A stretch of DNA of 64,000 nucleotides from Undibacterium sp. Jales W-56 (GTDB taxonomy: Bacteria; Pseudomonadota; Gammaproteobacteria; Burkholderiales; Burkholderiaceae_D): contig NZ_JAJLQW010000005.1 of assembly GCF_025548535.1 (NCBI RefSeq), positions 186,001-250,000 of the forward strand. Reading direction: 5' to 3'. The translations under genes and the position numbers were made by a program. The notes beneath the pieces were generated by a model. It saw only the letters and a list, made by a program, of their open reading frames with translations, was not told the DNA's origin and made no database searches. Position 1 is the stretch's first letter. Every line of letters starts with the position of its first letter. Shown here piece by piece: positions 1 to 7,732 of the stretch.

Positions 1-1254
1 CGCATCAAAGAACTCGAATACCGTGTCAAAAATTTTGCCAGATTCGGCTTGCTGTTTATCGATCTCGATAATTTTAAATATGTGAACGATACCTTTGGTC
101 ATCGTATCGGCGATCTGCTGCTGATTGCCGTAGCCGATCGCCTGCAAAAAACCTTGCGGTCGAATGATCTGGTAGTCCGCTTGGGCGGCGATGAGTTTGC
201 AGTGCTGCTCGATAATCCCAAGAGTACCGACGATGCCTTGCGTCTGGCAGAAAAATTATTGGCATTATTGAGTCAGTCGTTCTCGTGCGAAGCGCATGAA
301 TTCAATATCGGCGCCTCTATCGGTGTAGCGATGATGCCGGATCATGTCGGCACTTTTGAAGACTTGCTGAGTTCGGCGGATGCCGCAATGTATGAGGCAA
401 AGGCATTCGGTAAAAATAATGTCCAGCTCTGGAAGCCGGCCATGTCGCGGCGCACGGCACAGCGCTTCACGATTGAATCCGGCTTGCGCAAGGCCATCGA
501 GAACGCTGAACTCGAAGTGTACTACCAGCCCATCATGGAGCTGGCCACCCTCAGGGTCGCAGGCATGGAGGCTTTGTTGCGCTGGAAGCACCCGACCTTG
601 GGGTTTGTCTCGCCTGCCGAATTCATCCCTATCGCCGAAGAGAGTCAATTGATTGTGCTGATCGGTGAATGGGTGCTACAACAAGCCTGTAGCCAGATCA
701 AATTGTGGGAGCAGCAATTCGGCCCCTTATTCGTTGCCGTCAACGTCTCGGCCAGGCAGTTCCGTCAACCCGGTTTTGCCGATAGCGTCGAGCGTATCGT
801 CAGAGAAAACGCATGTCCTGCGCATTTGCTGGAGCTGGAATTAACTGAGACCATGCTGATGTCGCAGACCTCTGAAACGCTGGCGATTCTGACCGATTTA
901 TCGAGCCGTGGATTTAAATTGTCGCTCGATGACTTTGGCACCGGTTATTCGTCGCTGGCCTATCTGAAACGCTTCCCGATCCACAAATTAAAAATCGACC
1001 GCAGCTTTGTCTCGGATTTGCCAGGCGATAAAGATGATGCTGCGATTGCCCAGGCGATCATCTCCCTGTCGGATCACATGGACATGCGGGTTGTCGCAGA
1101 AGGCATCGAGACCAGGGAACAGGCGGAATTTTTGTATGGACTGGATTGCACTTACGGCCAAGGCTTCTTATTCAGCAAGCCTTTACCTGCGCCGCAATGC
1201 CAAGACTTCGTCGAGAAGAATTTACGTCGCGCGTTGAGAGAGCGGATTATCTAA
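1..1254 (+). CDS. GGDEF-EAL cyclic-di-GMP enzyme, 5'-truncated by window edge
   Basis: C-terminal part of a cyclic-di-GMP turnover protein. The reading frame is open from base 1, so start and sensory region lie upstream. The GGDEF domain is nearly complete: LFIDLDNFK, then GGDEF at bases 184-198, with an RxxD inhibitory site (RSND) five residues before it, as in product-inhibited diguanylate cyclases. The EAL domain follows with MEALLRW, VNVSARQF, ELELTETM, LDDFGTGYSS, LKIDRSF and VVAEGIET, all expected metal and catalytic positions. Both halves therefore look catalytically competent; which activity dominates cannot be told. The TAA stop is followed directly by a MITE-like element, so no native terminator is visible. 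Confidence 0.95.
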   Translation, partial: RIKELEYRVKNFARFGLLFIDLDNFKYVNDTFGHRIGDLLLIAVADRLQKTLRSNDLVVRLGGDEFAVLLDNPKSTDDALRLAEKLLALLSQSFSCEAHEFNIGASIGVAMMPDHVGTFEDLLSSADAAMYEAKAFGKNNVQLWKPAMSRRTAQRFTIESGLRKAIENAELEVYYQPIMELATLRVAGMEALLRWKHPTLGFVSPAEFIPIAEESQLIVLIGEWVLQQACSQIKLWEQQFGPLFVAVNVSARQFRQPGFADSVERIVRENACPAHLLELELTETMLMSQTSETLAILTDLSSRGFKLSLDDFGTGYSSLAYLKRFPIHKLKIDRSFVSDLPGDKDDAAIAQAIISLSDHMDMRVVAEGIETREQAEFLYGLDCTYGQGFLFSKPLPAPQCQDFVEKNLRRALRERII

Positions 1255-1462
1255 TAGGACTTACGCAAAACAGAAAACTCTTAACACCATTGACATCACG
1301 CCCGCAGTCTGGATGCGGCTTTCAGAGACATTTCGTGCCAACAAGCGCACCCAGCTTGCGGGTTCACTTTCATACCGACACACCATGGAGTCTTTTCTCT
1401 GGCCTTTTCTCTGTGTCCCCGTGTCTCTGTGGTGAGAGGTTTTGGTTTTTGCGTAAGTCCTA
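1255..1462 (+). mobile_element. MITE-like element, family A copy 1
   Basis: Non-coding 208-bp element with terminal inverted repeats TAGGACTTACGCAAAA (left) and its near-complement at the right end (GCGTAAGTCCTA, 1451-1462). It is flanked by a perfect 5-bp direct repeat TCTAA (1250-1254 and 1463-1467). The left TCTAA contains the stop codon of the GGDEF-EAL gene. An internal inverted repeat is centred on the segment from CCCGCAG to CTTGCGGG. Related copies lie at 7116-7325, 41239-41432 and 55643-55850. No transposase is encoded, so it would need to be mobilised in trans. The parent IS family is not identifiable by eye. Confidence 0.85.
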
Positions 1463-1468
1463 TCTAAG

Positions 1469-2380
1469 TTATTTAAGCGCTGGTTTTGGGGCTGCGGCAG
1501 CATTCAGGATCAGCCCCATCGCACTTAATATAATGGCCGCGCCGACTATCGTAGAGATACTGACCGTCTCGTGTAAAAACAGGTAACCCCACAGCATACT
1601 GAACATAGGAATCAGGAAGGTCACCGTCATCGCCTTGGTCGGACCGATGCGACTGATCAGTGGGATAAAAATCGCTTGCGCAACGCCGGTCGCCAGCAAC
1701 GCCAGCGCGATCATGCATGCGACGGCGGTCGGCGAGGGAATGTGGTGCGGCAGCGAGAACGGCACTGCCGGCGCCAGCATGACGCCACCCAACAGCATCG
1801 ATCCACATGCCATCGCATACGGATGAATACCGGTTGGTGCTGCGTCTCCCACGGGTTTATTCTGACCGACTTTCTTCATCAAGATACTCGAAATCGCATA
1901 CGAGGCGGCTGCGGCCAGGCAAGCCAGCGCGCCGCTCAGGGTCTGCGGATTCAGATCCAGGGCGCCGGCGCCAACTAAAATAGCCACGCCGATAATGCCC
2001 AATAATAAGCCGCTCAGCTTACGCACAGTCAGGCGATCCGCCAGCCAGACAATCGAAAACAAAGCCCCGAATAAGGGAGCGGTCGCATTCAGAACAGCCG
2101 AGTACGCCGTCGGCAAAAATTGCGATGCATACGAGAAGCAGGAAAACGGGAATGCCGCAGAAAAAAAGCCGACGATCGCATACGACCTCACATTGGCACG
2201 CCACAGCATAGGTACAGCTTGCAGCCGCGCAAATCCCAACAAGGCCAGACCGGCGATGGTCACCCGCAAACTCGCGGTCACCACGACACCTAATTCCGGT
2301 ACGGCGACACGCATGAAAATAAATGATCCTCCCCAAATTGCAGCGAGGAGAACAAGTTTGATCAGATCTGAGAAAGGCAT
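1469..2380 (-). CDS. EamA/DMT-family permease
   Basis: A 303-residue inner-membrane protein with about ten hydrophobic segments in two EamA-type repeats. It starts near MPFSDLIKLVLLAAIWGGSF, and the motif A(A/I)IWGGSFIFMR is typical of drug/metabolite transporter superfamily exporters. Later segments include FLIPMFSMLWGYLFLHE, the usual second-repeat signature. The ATG at 2380 was chosen over an upstream in-frame start because the upstream extension is hydrophilic and not permease-like; no clear ribosome binding site precedes it. It lies 58 bp after the DUF2063 gene on the same strand and may be co-transcribed with the bufferin cluster. Substrate unknown. Its stop lies just past a MITE boundary. 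Confidence 0.85.
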   Translation of the reverse strand: MPFSDLIKLVLLAAIWGGSFIFMRVAVPELGVVVTASLRVTIAGLALLGFARLQAVPMLWRANVRSYAIVGFFSAAFPFSCFSYASQFLPTAYSAVLNATAPLFGALFSIVWLADRLTVRKLSGLLLGIIGVAILVGAGALDLNPQTLSGALACLAAAASYAISSILMKKVGQNKPVGDAAPTGIHPYAMACGSMLLGGVMLAPAVPFSLPHHIPSPTAVACMIALALLATGVAQAIFIPLISRIGPTKAMTVTFLIPMFSMLWGYLFLHETVSISTIVGAAIILSAMGLILNAAAAPKPALK

Positions 2381-2438
2381 GGGGCAGGGAGGAAGCAGCA
2401 GAGGCCAGATTGTAGCATCTGGCCCCTTTGTTTGAGCG

Positions 2439-3227
2439 CTAGCTGGTTTGCGTGACCGTCGACAGCAATCCCTCATTCAGCCAGGTATGTAACCATCCTG
2501 CAATTTGCGCAGTGCTATCGGGGTTTTGTTCTGCCGCAGCGGCGCACACCTCGGCAAAGCTCTGGCCTGCTTGCAGCGCCAAGAGGGCCTGATGTTCTGC
2601 GGTCGAGATCGAACGGAAATGCGCTTGCAAATCTTTGCGCCAGATCAGCCAGATGACAGGGGCCTCCGTGTGTTCCGGCGCTGGCGGAGTTTGCTGTTCG
2701 CTCAAGGCCAGCCAGGTCGCGACACAATTCCATTGGCTGGATAAAAAATGCTGCGATGCCTGGCAGGTAAATCCCAGGTTTGCCCACTGATGCGGCGCTA
2801 TCGCAGCTAAGCTGCCGGCGCCTAGTACCGGTTGATCCTCGGCATCAAAAGCCAGGCCCAGACACCATTCAAATTGTGCGAGTTCTGCGACCAGCGGATA
2901 GTCGGGAAAAAATGTCTGGCAAAACACGGGGAAGTGCGCGCCGTACCAGCGTAAATTGCGTGATCGGGACGGCTGCTCTTGAATATATGTGCGGCAAACA
3001 CTGTCAAATAATTCATCGCCGAGATACGCATGCGTTTGTTCAAACGCACTCGACAAGGCCTCGCATAAACGCAAGCGATACCCATCGAAATAAATCGCCA
3101 GCCGCGCGTCCGCTGCCAGTCCCGACTGATTGCCTATGTAAGGCAATACACTCGCCGGCGGATTTTGTCCAAGCATGAAATCCTGAAACTCGTGCTGCAG
3201 CTGAGCGAGTGCGGAAGCTGGCGTCAT
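2439..3227 (-). CDS. DUF2063 bufferin maturation partner (BufC/HvfC-like)
   Basis: A 262-residue protein of the DUF2063 family, the usual partner of DUF692/MNIO enzymes. The N-terminal region ([13 protein letters not shown], then a [13 protein letters not shown] segment) is the DUF2063 helical domain. In bufferin/RiPP systems this protein is thought to present the precursor to the MNIO enzyme. Start: its ATG overlaps the stop of the DUF692 gene in an ATGA arrangement, implying translational coupling and deciding against upstream in-frame starts. Family role is literature knowledge; membership is inferred from context and N-terminal sequence. Confidence 0.8.
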   Translation of the reverse strand: MTPASALAQLQHEFQDFMLGQNPPASVLPYIGNQSGLAADARLAIYFDGYRLRLCEALSSAFEQTHAYLGDELFDSVCRTYIQEQPSRSRNLRWYGAHFPVFCQTFFPDYPLVAELAQFEWCLGLAFDAEDQPVLGAGSLAAIAPHQWANLGFTCQASQHFLSSQWNCVATWLALSEQQTPPAPEHTEAPVIWLIWRKDLQAHFRSISTAEHQALLALQAGQSFAEVCAAAAEQNPDSTAQIAGWLHTWLNEGLLSTVTQTS

Positions 3228-4099
3228 GCCCATTCCTCCAAGGCTTGTTCCTTGTGCGACAACAGACATTGTTCTGCCGCGACGCATTGCGCAATCTGGC
3301 GCGCAATATCCAGCTCGGCAACCAGATCGGCTAGCGGTGGAATATGGTCGTCGCGTTCTATCATGCTGGCGACATTGCCGAAACGACGCAGCGCATGTTC
3401 GTACAAACGCCAGACCGGATCGGCTACCGGATGATCGTGGGTATCGATGATATGCGTGCCATGGTCATGGTGTCCCGCCAGATGGATTTGCTGCACCCGA
3501 TTGACCGGAATCGCGTTCAGATAAGTCACAGGGTCAAAGCCGTGATTGACGCTGCTGACATAGATATTGTTCACATCGAGCAGGATCAGGCTATCCGATT
3601 CCTCAGCGATCGCTGCCACGAATTCCCACTCGCTCATGGTATCGCTGGCGAAGGATAAATAACTGGAGACGTTTTCCAATACCAGCGGACGTTCCAGCAC
3701 CTCCTGTACGCGGCGGATATTCTGTACCAGGAGCCGGATCGTCTCTTCGTTGTAGGGTAGGGGAAGCAGATCGTGCAGATTTTTTCCATGCACGCCGGTC
3801 CAGCAGATATGATCCGAAACCCATAAAGGTTGAACGCGCCGGATCAATTTTTTTAAGTCATGCAGATAGGCGATATCCGGACCTTGCGCCGAGCCTATCG
3901 ACATCGATACGCCATGCATCACCATAGGATAATCGCGGCGTATCGCATCCAGCATCGCGAGCGGCTTGCCGCCCGGCACCAGGTAATTCTCGGAAAGAAT
4001 TTCAAACCAGTCTAGCGCCGATGGCGCAGCCAGAATCTCATGATAATGATCGGTGCGTAGTCCGAGACCGAAACCTGGCGAGGCGATTGGCATGCTCAT
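3224..4099 (-). CDS. DUF692/MNIO family RiPP-modifying enzyme (BufB/HvfB-like)
   Basis: A 291-residue multinuclear non-heme iron-dependent oxidase homologue. Visible metal-ligand-type motifs in a TIM-barrel order are [41 protein letters not shown] with [14 protein letters not shown] and IDTHDHPV. Known members modify cysteines of small precursor peptides into thioamide/oxazolone or thiooxazole groups. Start at [11 protein letters not shown], preceded by GGAA; an upstream in-frame extension is not family-like. It sits 72 bp after the Cys-rich exported precursor gene and overlaps DUF2063 by 4 bp, the canonical bufferin order. Function is inferred from family and neighbours. Confidence 0.9.
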   Translation of the reverse strand: MSMPIASPGFGLGLRTDHYHEILAAPSALDWFEILSENYLVPGGKPLAMLDAIRRDYPMVMHGVSMSIGSAQGPDIAYLHDLKKLIRRVQPLWVSDHICWTGVHGKNLHDLLPLPYNEETIRLLVQNIRRVQEVLERPLVLENVSSYLSFASDTMSEWEFVAAIAEESDSLILLDVNNIYVSSVNHGFDPVTYLNAIPVNRVQQIHLAGHHDHGTHIIDTHDHPVADPVWRLYEHALRRFGNVASMIERDDHIPPLADLVAELDIARQIAQCVAAEQCLLSHKEQALEEWA

Positions 4100-4171
4100 T
4101 TTTCCATCACTAAAAAAATTGCGCTTGTCCCGGAGTAATTGGAACAAGCGCATTACAGACCGGTGACGGGA

Positions 4172-4441
4172 TTATTTATCCAGATCAATGATCTTGCCGT
4201 TTTTCGCCAGGCATTCGCCTGCTTTCGTTGCGACGAAACCATGGCCTTTGCAAGAATTTTGACCTTTGCAGGCATTCTCCGCAGTTTTGCAGTCGCTGGT
4301 ACCTTTGCAGCTATTGATGCCGGCGCAATGGACTTTGTCGCCGGCGCTGATGGTTGCTGTTCCAGCGAAAGCGGCGCCGGACAAGGCCATAGCAGCAGCG
4401 GCAGCAGCGATCAGGGCGCCAGTTTGGATAGTTTGTTTCAT
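4172..4441 (-). CDS. BufA2-type bufferin precursor (Cys-rich exported RiPP)
   Basis: An 89-residue protein with a Sec-type signal peptide (residues 1-26, cleavage after AAFA). The short mature part carries six cysteines (39, 45, 51, 58, 64, 77) in repeated NSCKG / DCKTA / NACKG / NSCKG blocks. This layout, followed directly by DUF692 and DUF2063 genes, matches bufferin-type periplasmic copper-binding metallophore precursors (BufA2 group). A ribosome binding site GGAG lies 8 bases before the ATG. Likely post-translationally modified by the downstream MNIO enzyme before export and induced by metal stress; both are inference from the family. First gene of the cluster. Confidence 0.85.
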   Translation of the reverse strand: MKQTIQTGALIAAAAAAMALSGAAFAGTATISAGDKVHCAGINSCKGTSDCKTAENACKGQNSCKGHGFVATKAGECLAKNGKIIDLDK

Positions 4442-4657
4442 GATGTGTTCTCCGAAAAAATAAGTTGTATAGAAGTGAAATACCGGTTTAAGAAGTCCAT
4501 CGCAAAGAGTTTTTTCTGATTCTTTACTTGAACTTGAGCATCAGTCGTACGCCAATCGGGATTACTTACACCTGTTTAAACTATTTTTAAAAATAAACAG
4601 TTTCTATCGAGACTGCGGTGAGCAGGCCTTCGTAATCTAGCATTAATTGATCATTAT
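4442..4657 (-). promoter_or_regulatory. Promoter region of the bufferin cluster with AT-rich palindrome
   Basis: Non-coding gap upstream of the precursor gene. It contains a perfect 14-bp palindrome TATTTTTAAAAATA (4582-4595), bracketed by CTGTTT (4572-4577) and AAACAG (4595-4600). It could be an operator for the RiPP cluster or a hairpin ending the HupE-type gene, which stops at 4658 on the same strand. No promoter hexamers can be assigned confidently. Confidence 0.35.
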
Positions 4658-5821
4658 TCAAGCCGAAATCAGTTTAACGTCGAAAACCCGTTCCACCAGC
4701 CAGATTGCCGCGATCAATACGATCAGCACGGAGCCCAACTGGAATATCCCCTGGCGGTATACCCGCTGCCGGCGCAGCAGATACGCGACTGGCAAGAAGG
4801 CAGCAACGATCGTCAGCTGTCCCAGCTCGACCCCGACATTGAAGCCTACCAGTGCTAATACCAAGGCCGTTTGCGGCAAACCGAGATCGGCCAGCACGCT
4901 GGCAAAGCCAAAACCGTGAATCAGTCCGAAGGCAAAGGCGACTAGCCAGCGCTTACCCTGAAACAGCGGGAACAGGTTATTCAGGGCCGCCAGGATCACC
5001 GAGGCGGCGATCGCCGACTCTACCCAGCGCGAGGGCAGGGCGATGATCTGCAGCGCCGCCAGGCTTAGGGTGATCGAGTGCGCCAGCGTGAAAGCGGTGA
5101 CGATTTTGACCACCTCCAGTAGTGCCGATCTGAAGTCGCCGGCGGCTTCCCATGCGCCTTGGCGCAACACCAGCACCGCTGGTAGCAGCAGCGACAGCAA
5201 GAACAGGATATGGTCAAAACCGATCCAGATATGCCAGACCCCATGTTGTACATAATCGGTGAATTGCTGCAGCTTGCTGACTTCGGCCAGTGTGAATTGC
5301 TGGGCGGCGTTATCCGGGCTGAAGATCGCGGTGGCTGTCACGCCCTCCTTGTTGATTAAATTCAGCAGACCCTTGTGCTGCGGATCGATATCGAAGAACA
5401 GTTGGTAGTGCAGCGCAATTTTTTCACCCTTGCAGGCGGCCTCGAACATCAACACGGTGTACGTGCCGTCGCTATGCTGATCGATCAGTTGCTGACCTGG
5501 TTTTAAGGGGCAAGCTTTGCCGTCCACCGTGAGGCTCAGACGCGATAAGGCGTAGGCGGCAATGTCCTGGTGTTTGCTGCGGACTTCATCCCAATTCAAT
5601 TCGCCGTTGCCGTCCTGATCCAGTCCGATCGCAAAATCCAGATCGCGCAGGGCGATATCCCATTGACCGTGCAGACCGTCCTGATCCTGCCGTAGCGTCA
5701 GATAGCTATCGCTGGGCTTGTGCGCCCAGGCCGGATTGCACATCGCAGCACTCAACAAGCCTAGCGTCAGCAAGAGCAGGCGCAGGTTCCGCATCCAGCC
5801 TAAGCAGCGCAGGTCACTCAT
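4658..5821 (-). CDS. HupE/UreJ-like membrane protein with periplasmic EF-hand
   Basis: A 387-residue protein: signal peptide (cleavage near AWA-H, residue 33), an exported N-terminal domain, then about six to seven membrane segments. The exported part contains a canonical EF-hand loop DQDGNGELNWDE at residues 68-79 (ligands D68, D70, N72, E74, N76, E79). The membrane part carries HupE/UreJ-type motifs HIWIGFDHILFLL, FTLAHSITLSLA, GLIHGFGFA and FNVGVELGQ. HupE/UreJ relatives are linked to nickel or other metal transport; substrate here is unknown. The start overlaps the stop of the TPR gene as ATGA, so the two are translationally coupled. Confidence 0.85.
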   Translation of the reverse strand: MSDLRCLGWMRNLRLLLLTLGLLSAAMCNPAWAHKPSDSYLTLRQDQDGLHGQWDIALRDLDFAIGLDQDGNGELNWDEVRSKHQDIAAYALSRLSLTVDGKACPLKPGQQLIDQHSDGTYTVLMFEAACKGEKIALHYQLFFDIDPQHKGLLNLINKEGVTATAIFSPDNAAQQFTLAEVSKLQQFTDYVQHGVWHIWIGFDHILFLLSLLLPAVLVLRQGAWEAAGDFRSALLEVVKIVTAFTLAHSITLSLAALQIIALPSRWVESAIAASVILAALNNLFPLFQGKRWLVAFAFGLIHGFGFASVLADLGLPQTALVLALVGFNVGVELGQLTIVAAFLPVAYLLRRQRVYRQGIFQLGSVLIVLIAAIWLVERVFDVKLISA

Positions 5822-6990
5822 AGCAACACTCCGAGCTTGCTCAGCGCGGGGGCGAGGGCGACATCTTCCAGCCGATTTTGCTTGAGCCATTCTATGGCGG
5901 GCGCTGCCGCCTCTTTATTCTTGCCGGCGGCTGCGGCTTCCAGATAGATGCGCAGGTCGGCGGCTTCTTTCTGGATCGCCCAGTTCAGTTGCGCCAGTTT
6001 TAATGCTGCATCGGGGCGATTTTTTAGTTGCAATTCATACCGCGCCTGTTCGCGTTGATGTACCGTGTCGCCGCGCAGCATGGCTGCCTCGAAGCGTTGA
6101 TCGAGCAACTGAATTTGCTTGGCTGCTGCAGGCGCATGTTGTGCTTGCAGGGCGAGGGCATAACGCAACAGCAGCGCATCAACCTTGATTTTGCTTTTGA
6201 GCAGGGCGACCACCTCGGCTGGTCTTTGCTGGTCGAGTAAAAAGTCGGCATACGAGCCGAGCAGGTAGCTGTCCGGCGTGTCCAGTGCCAGCGCGTCCCG
6301 GTACCAGGCGTCGGCTGCTTTGGCATCGCCGCGGCGTGCCGAGATTTCAGCCAGCAAAGTTAACACCCAGATGCGGATGCCGGCATCGGCATCGCGGTTC
6401 TTGCTATAGGCTTTGCTGAGTGTTGCGTAGCTTGCCGCGGCCTCGCCATTCAGGCTGCCGATATTGCTGATGCAGGTCAGGGTGACCAGTTCCGGCGCCA
6501 GCGGATACAGGTGCATGCAACTGGCTTTGGCCTGGGCAAACTGCCCCTGCACTTGCAGCACGGTGGCACGTGTCAGCCAGGCTTGAGCATTGTCTCTGTC
6601 TTGTTTTAACACGGCATTCAGGTCTTCCAATGCCGCCGGAAATTGATGCGTGCTTTGTTTTAATGTGGCGCGCAAGACCAGCACGGCACTCGGTGGCTGG
6701 GGTAGCGACCACCACGGTTTCAATACGGCCTGCGCATAACCCAGATAACGCGGATCGCCGTCGTTGCGGGCGGCATCGATATAACGTTGCGCCAACTCGG
6801 TAGCGGTGCGCAGATCGTTGGGTTGGGCCACCAGCAGTTTGCGCAAACGGGCAAATTCCCGCTGGGCCGGATCGGTGCGTAGCGGCAGTTGCTCCAATAC
6901 TTGCTTACCGTCGCCGGGGAGGTACGGTGTCGCATGTAAATTGCAAGTCACTGAACTAAGCAGTGCAAATAGCAGGCATGTCAGGCGCAT
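5818..6990 (-). CDS. Exported TPR-repeat protein
   Basis: A 390-residue protein with an N-terminal signal peptide (hydrophobic LLFALLSSV, probable cleavage after LHA) and alanine-rich helical repeats of TPR type through most of its length, for example the segments around DNAQAWLTRATVLQVQGQ and DADAGIRIWVLTLLAEISAR. Probably a periplasmic scaffold. Coupled by an ATGA overlap to the HupE-like gene. Separated from the upstream lipoprotein and DUF4331 genes by a MITE-like element, so it may originally have been part of one operon with them. No enzymatic motif recognised. Confidence 0.8.
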   Translation of the reverse strand: MRLTCLLFALLSSVTCNLHATPYLPGDGKQVLEQLPLRTDPAQREFARLRKLLVAQPNDLRTATELAQRYIDAARNDGDPRYLGYAQAVLKPWWSLPQPPSAVLVLRATLKQSTHQFPAALEDLNAVLKQDRDNAQAWLTRATVLQVQGQFAQAKASCMHLYPLAPELVTLTCISNIGSLNGEAAASYATLSKAYSKNRDADAGIRIWVLTLLAEISARRGDAKAADAWYRDALALDTPDSYLLGSYADFLLDQQRPAEVVALLKSKIKVDALLLRYALALQAQHAPAAAKQIQLLDQRFEAAMLRGDTVHQREQARYELQLKNRPDAALKLAQLNWAIQKEAADLRIYLEAAAAGKNKEAAAPAIEWLKQNRLEDVALAPALSKLGVLL

Positions 6991-7115
6991 GGCGTAAAAA
7001 AAGAGGGGTTAACATCATTCAAGGGCTGCTGCTGCGATCTTCGCAAAGCGTGCAGCGTCACCACCGGTCATCAGATCAACTTCGTCCCGACGATCCCGGC
7101 ACCATTAATTTGCAT

Positions 7116-7325
7116 TTGGATTTATGCAAAAAACCAAAAACTCTCGCCACGGAGACACCGAGACGCGGACAAAAAGCAAAGTAACCGACTCCATAGCGTG
7201 TGAGTATACAAACGAATCCGCAAGCTGGATGCGCCTGTTGGCACGAAATATCCCTGGAAGCCGCATCCAGCCTGCGAGTTGCATGCGAATAATGGTAAGT
7301 GGCTTACCCTTTTTCGCCAATCCTA
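7116..7325 (-). mobile_element. MITE-like element, family A copy 2 (diverged)
   Basis: A 210-bp non-coding element in the opposite orientation to copy 1. Ends are diverged: TTGGATTTATGCAAAA at left and CGCCAATCCTA at right. The interior matches the other copies: CTCTCGCCACGGAGACACC, the GACTCCATAG block, CCGCAAGCTGGATGCGCC and GGCACGAAAT. Flanking pentamers TGCAT (7111-7115) and TCCAT (7326-7330) match at 4 of 5 bases, consistent with an old insertion. It separates the DUF4331/lipoprotein pair from the TPR/HupE pair. Confidence 0.75.
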
Positions 7326-7337
7326 TCCATAATGAAA

Positions 7338-7431
7338 CAGGGTCTGCCTACATGTGTATCGAAATCTCGATCACCATGCTAACAGACCCTGACAAGGCTT
7401 GAGATGATCAGAGCAGAGATGCTCTCAAGCC
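7338..7431. repeat. Two adjacent hairpins downstream of the small lipoprotein gene
   Basis: CAGGGTCTG (7338-7346) pairs with CAGACCCTG (7383-7391), a 9-bp perfect stem with a 36-base loop. Immediately after, GGCTTGAGA (7396-7404) pairs with TCTCAAGCC (7423-7431), another 9-bp perfect stem. Neither has a T-run, so they are not classical terminators. They could be transcript-end structures or remnants of a repeat. Confidence 0.5.
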
Positions 7432-7450
7432 ATATCGAGCCAGTTTTGCC

Positions 7451-7699
7451 TTAAATCGGCGCTGCCGGTTCGCTATCTTCCGGCGTTGTGACAGTCACCG
7501 CATCGATTGCCTGCGGCTCCTGATCTTCCGAAGTTTTCCCCAGCAGGCTAGCCACAAAATTCGTGAACGTATCCATGAAGGAAGGAGGTGGCGGTGCAGG
7601 TGGCGGTGGCGTGCTGGAGCCGTAACCGGAATCGCTGCCTCCGCAGGCGGACAGCACTAGCGCGGTAGTTGCTATGATTAAATAATGTCTTGCTTTCAT
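7451..7699 (-). CDS. Small proline-rich lipoprotein
   Basis: An 82-residue predicted lipoprotein with lipobox LSAC followed by GGSDSGYGSS, a proline-rich spacer (TPPPPAPPPPSF) and an acidic C-terminus. Lies 33 bp after the DUF4331 gene and is probably co-transcribed with it. No family recognised. The layout (lipid anchor, flexible proline spacer, short tail) suggests a membrane-tethered accessory subunit, which is inference. Confidence 0.7.
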   Translation of the reverse strand: MKARHYLIIATTALVLSACGGSDSGYGSSTPPPPAPPPPSFMDTFTNFVASLLGKTSEDQEPQAIDAVTVTTPEDSEPAAPI

Positions 7700-7732
7700 G
7701 ATTTTTCCTTGAAAGTTACTAACTCAGTAGTC

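Noticed and set aside
1146-1586. 146-codon plus-strand frame across the first MITE copy
   Set aside because: Spans gene end, MITE and another gene; no sign of a real protein.
7124-7402. 92-codon plus-strand frame inside MITE copy 2
   Set aside because: Encoded by the repeat itself and not conserved in reading frame between copies.
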